Shown here piece by piece: positions 62,967 through 64,000 of a stretch of 64,000 nt of DNA. Location of the stretch: assembly GCF_040403615.1 (NCBI RefSeq), contig NZ_JBBAKG010000009.1, forward strand, positions 1-64,000. The letters run 5' to 3'. Position 1 is the first letter of the stretch. Each line of letters opens with the position of its first letter. This stretch comes from Haliscomenobacter sp040403615. Its GTDB lineage: Bacteria > Bacteroidota > Bacteroidia > Chitinophagales > Saprospiraceae. The notes below the pieces were generated by a model. It was not told the DNA's origin. It did no database searches and saw only the letters and a list, made by a program, of their open reading frames with translations. A program made the translations under genes and the position numbers.

Positions 62967-62996
62967 TTGTTTTTCGAAAAACAATTTCTACCTTTG
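62967..62996 (+). promoter_or_regulatory. Consensus promoter of rpsF-rpsR-rplI
   Basis: TTG (62967), 19 bases, TACCTTTG (62989-62996): an exact fit to the Bacteroidota -33/-7 consensus, 39 bp before the rpsF ATG. The upstream stretch contains GGTCGCCC repeats. Confidence 0.85.
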
Positions 62997-63034
62997 CAGC
63001 CCAAATTTTTGGTAAACAAATATGTCTGAATCCG

Positions 63035-63517
63035 ATGAGAAATTACGAAGTAACATTCATCGTTGACCCCGTGCTGGCGTCTGAAGAAATCAAGGCGACT
63101 GCTCAGACATATGTCGATCTCCTCAAAAGCAAAGGCTGCGAGATCGTGCATATACATGAGATGGGCTTGCGTCAATTGGCTTTCGCCATTGGCAAGCGTC
63201 ATTCCGGGGCCTACTATTGCGTTGAATTCCAAGCTGTCGATGGAGCTATGATCAACGATTTTGAACTTGCGTTCCGCCGCGATGAGCGCATCATCCGCTT
63301 CTTGACCGTATCACTTGACAAGTACGGCGTAAAGTACAATGAAGACAAGCGCAAAGGCTTGATCGGTACGATTAAGAAGAAGAAAGTAGAAGAAAAGCGT
63401 GACGAAAGACAGGAGCGTCAGGATCGTAGAGGAAACAACAACAATCAGGGCCCTCGCCGTCCGCCTGCTCCCGCTGCTGAACAGGATGTAGCTGCTGAAA
63501 CACCTGTTGTAGAGTAA
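63035..63517 (+). CDS. rpsF: 30S ribosomal protein S6
   Basis: The start is ATG 63035 (MRNYEVTFIVDPVLASEE), the conserved S6 start; an in-frame upstream extension to 62855 lies before the promoter and is rejected. The S6 body of ~95 residues has KGCEIVHIHEMGLRQLAFAI and DERIIRFLTV. A ~45-residue tail rich in K/R/E then N/P/A is typical of Bacteroidota S6. It is first in an operon with rpsR and rplI. Confidence 0.96.
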   Translation: MRNYEVTFIVDPVLASEEIKATAQTYVDLLKSKGCEIVHIHEMGLRQLAFAIGKRHSGAYYCVEFQAVDGAMINDFELAFRRDERIIRFLTVSLDKYGVKYNEDKRKGLIGTIKKKKVEEKRDERQERQDRRGNNNNQGPRRPPAPAAEQDVAAETPVVE

Positions 63518-63548
63518 TCATTGCTAATCTTTTAAAAGACAACAACCA

Positions 63549-63815
63549 ATGGCAAATAAGGACGATATTAAGTTCCTAAGCAATCCAAAGATTGGTCAGA
63601 AGCGCAAAAAATATTGCCGCTTCCGCAAGTTTGGCATTAAGTACATCGATTACAAAGATGGTGACTTCCTGCTCCAATTCATCAACGAGCAAGGCAAAAT
63701 TTTGCCACGCCGCATCACTGGAAACTCATTGAAGTACCAGCGTAAAGTGGCTACCGCTGTGAAGCGTGCTCGTCACCTGGCATTACTGCCTTATGTAGCC
63801 GATTTGCTGAAATAA
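63549..63815 (+). CDS. rpsR: 30S ribosomal protein S18
   Basis: 88 residues with the S18 core: KKYCRFRKFGIKYIDYKD and ILPRRITGNSLKYQRKVA, followed by KRARHLALLPYVADLL. It binds with S6 on the 30S platform. It lies 31 bp after rpsF and before rplI. Confidence 0.97.
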   Translation: MANKDDIKFLSNPKIGQKRKKYCRFRKFGIKYIDYKDGDFLLQFINEQGKILPRRITGNSLKYQRKVATAVKRARHLALLPYVADLLK

Positions 63816-63886
63816 TTTTAGCTCGGTCTACGAACGATTTGATTTAAGAGCGCCTTCTGGCGTTCCACAACTCAAAATCATCAATC

Positions 63887-64000
63887 ATGCAAGTTATTTT
63901 GCTTAAGGATATTGATAAACTGGGGGATCGTTTTGAGGTAGTTTCCGTAAAGAATGGATACGGCCGCAACTACTTGATTCCACAGGGATTGGCCCGTGTA
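63887..64000 (+). CDS. rplI: 50S ribosomal protein L9, 5' part
   Basis: The first 38 residues, MQVILLKDIDKLGDRFEVV then VKNGYGRNYLIPQGLA, match the conserved L9 N-terminal domain. The gene runs off the window. It is third in rpsF-rpsR-rplI. Confidence 0.95.
   Translation, partial: MQVILLKDIDKLGDRFEVVSVKNGYGRNYLIPQGLARV

Noticed and set aside
62855..63034. N-terminal extension of rpsF in the same frame
   Set aside because: It would begin upstream of a consensus promoter and adds 60 residues not typical of S6; the conserved start MRNYEVTFIV is at 63035.

Overview
The window looks like chromosome of a Bacteroidota bacterium, most likely of the Saprospiria (Haliscomenobacter/Lewinella-like). 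This is inference from several signs. Genes lack Shine-Dalgarno leaders. The clearest promoters fit the Bacteroidota form TTG-N(16-20)-TAnnTTTG, upstream of rpsA, rpsF, mqnC and one small peptide gene. Menaquinone is made by the futalosine route (mqnC). Ribosomal protein S1 and IF-2 carry long low-complexity N-terminal regions. No plasmid, phage, rRNA, tRNA or CRISPR sequence was recognised. Two 100-base runs of N are present: one cuts mutL, the other is a false gap inside lspA.

Layout. 1-10.3 kb: a DUF2231 membrane protein with a C-terminal leucine-rich part; an aminotransferase directly followed by an unusual FAD-monooxygenase/DsbA-like fusion; two unknown genes; a Tat-exported aminotransferase; an RNA ligase/HD-Pnk repair pair; an M14 peptidase. 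10.3-14.5 kb: Nudix hydrolase, an ECF sigma cluster (sigma, membrane anti-sigma candidate, periplasmic protein) and a TPR protein. 14.7-26.4 kb, mostly minus strand: cysS, endonuclease/phosphatase-fold protein, two rhomboids, mutL, a nucleoside-type MFS permease, a GHMP kinase and rpsA. 26.6-33.4 kb: two long-chain acyl-CoA synthetases around a CotH-like exported protein, then a DUF5691-type protein. 33.5-41.3 kb: a histidine kinase/OmpR-type regulator pair and the rimP-nusA-infB operon. 41.8-47.4 kb: mqnC, an exported amidohydrolase, pdxA-lspA and rsmA. 47.5-51.8 kb: a histidine kinase/NarL-type regulator pair running into an exported papain-like protease, an orphan protein and a 7TM protein. 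52.1-55.9 kb: aquaporin and xylB-xylA. 56.1-62.8 kb: a large helical protein divergent from a small exported peptide, an HD hydrolase and two tandem secreted MORN-caspase proteins. 63.0 kb to the end: rpsF-rpsR-rplI.

The most striking feature outside the genes is the density of palindromic intergenic elements. At least seven families occur. They include a ~118-bp element in three copies, a 196-bp TA-flanked MITE-like element, a TGCGT/GTCTTAG family and hairpins with the core TTCGRCTWCGCTCRGTGACC. Several sit between genes of one operon (sigma/anti-sigma, kinase/regulator, rimP/nusA), where they could alter relative expression. The best candidates for an undescribed system are the two-component/protease/7TM cluster (47523-51813), the tandem MORN-caspases with repeated C-x4-C caps (59397-62842) and the aminotransferase plus FAD-DsbA fusion (1025-4139).
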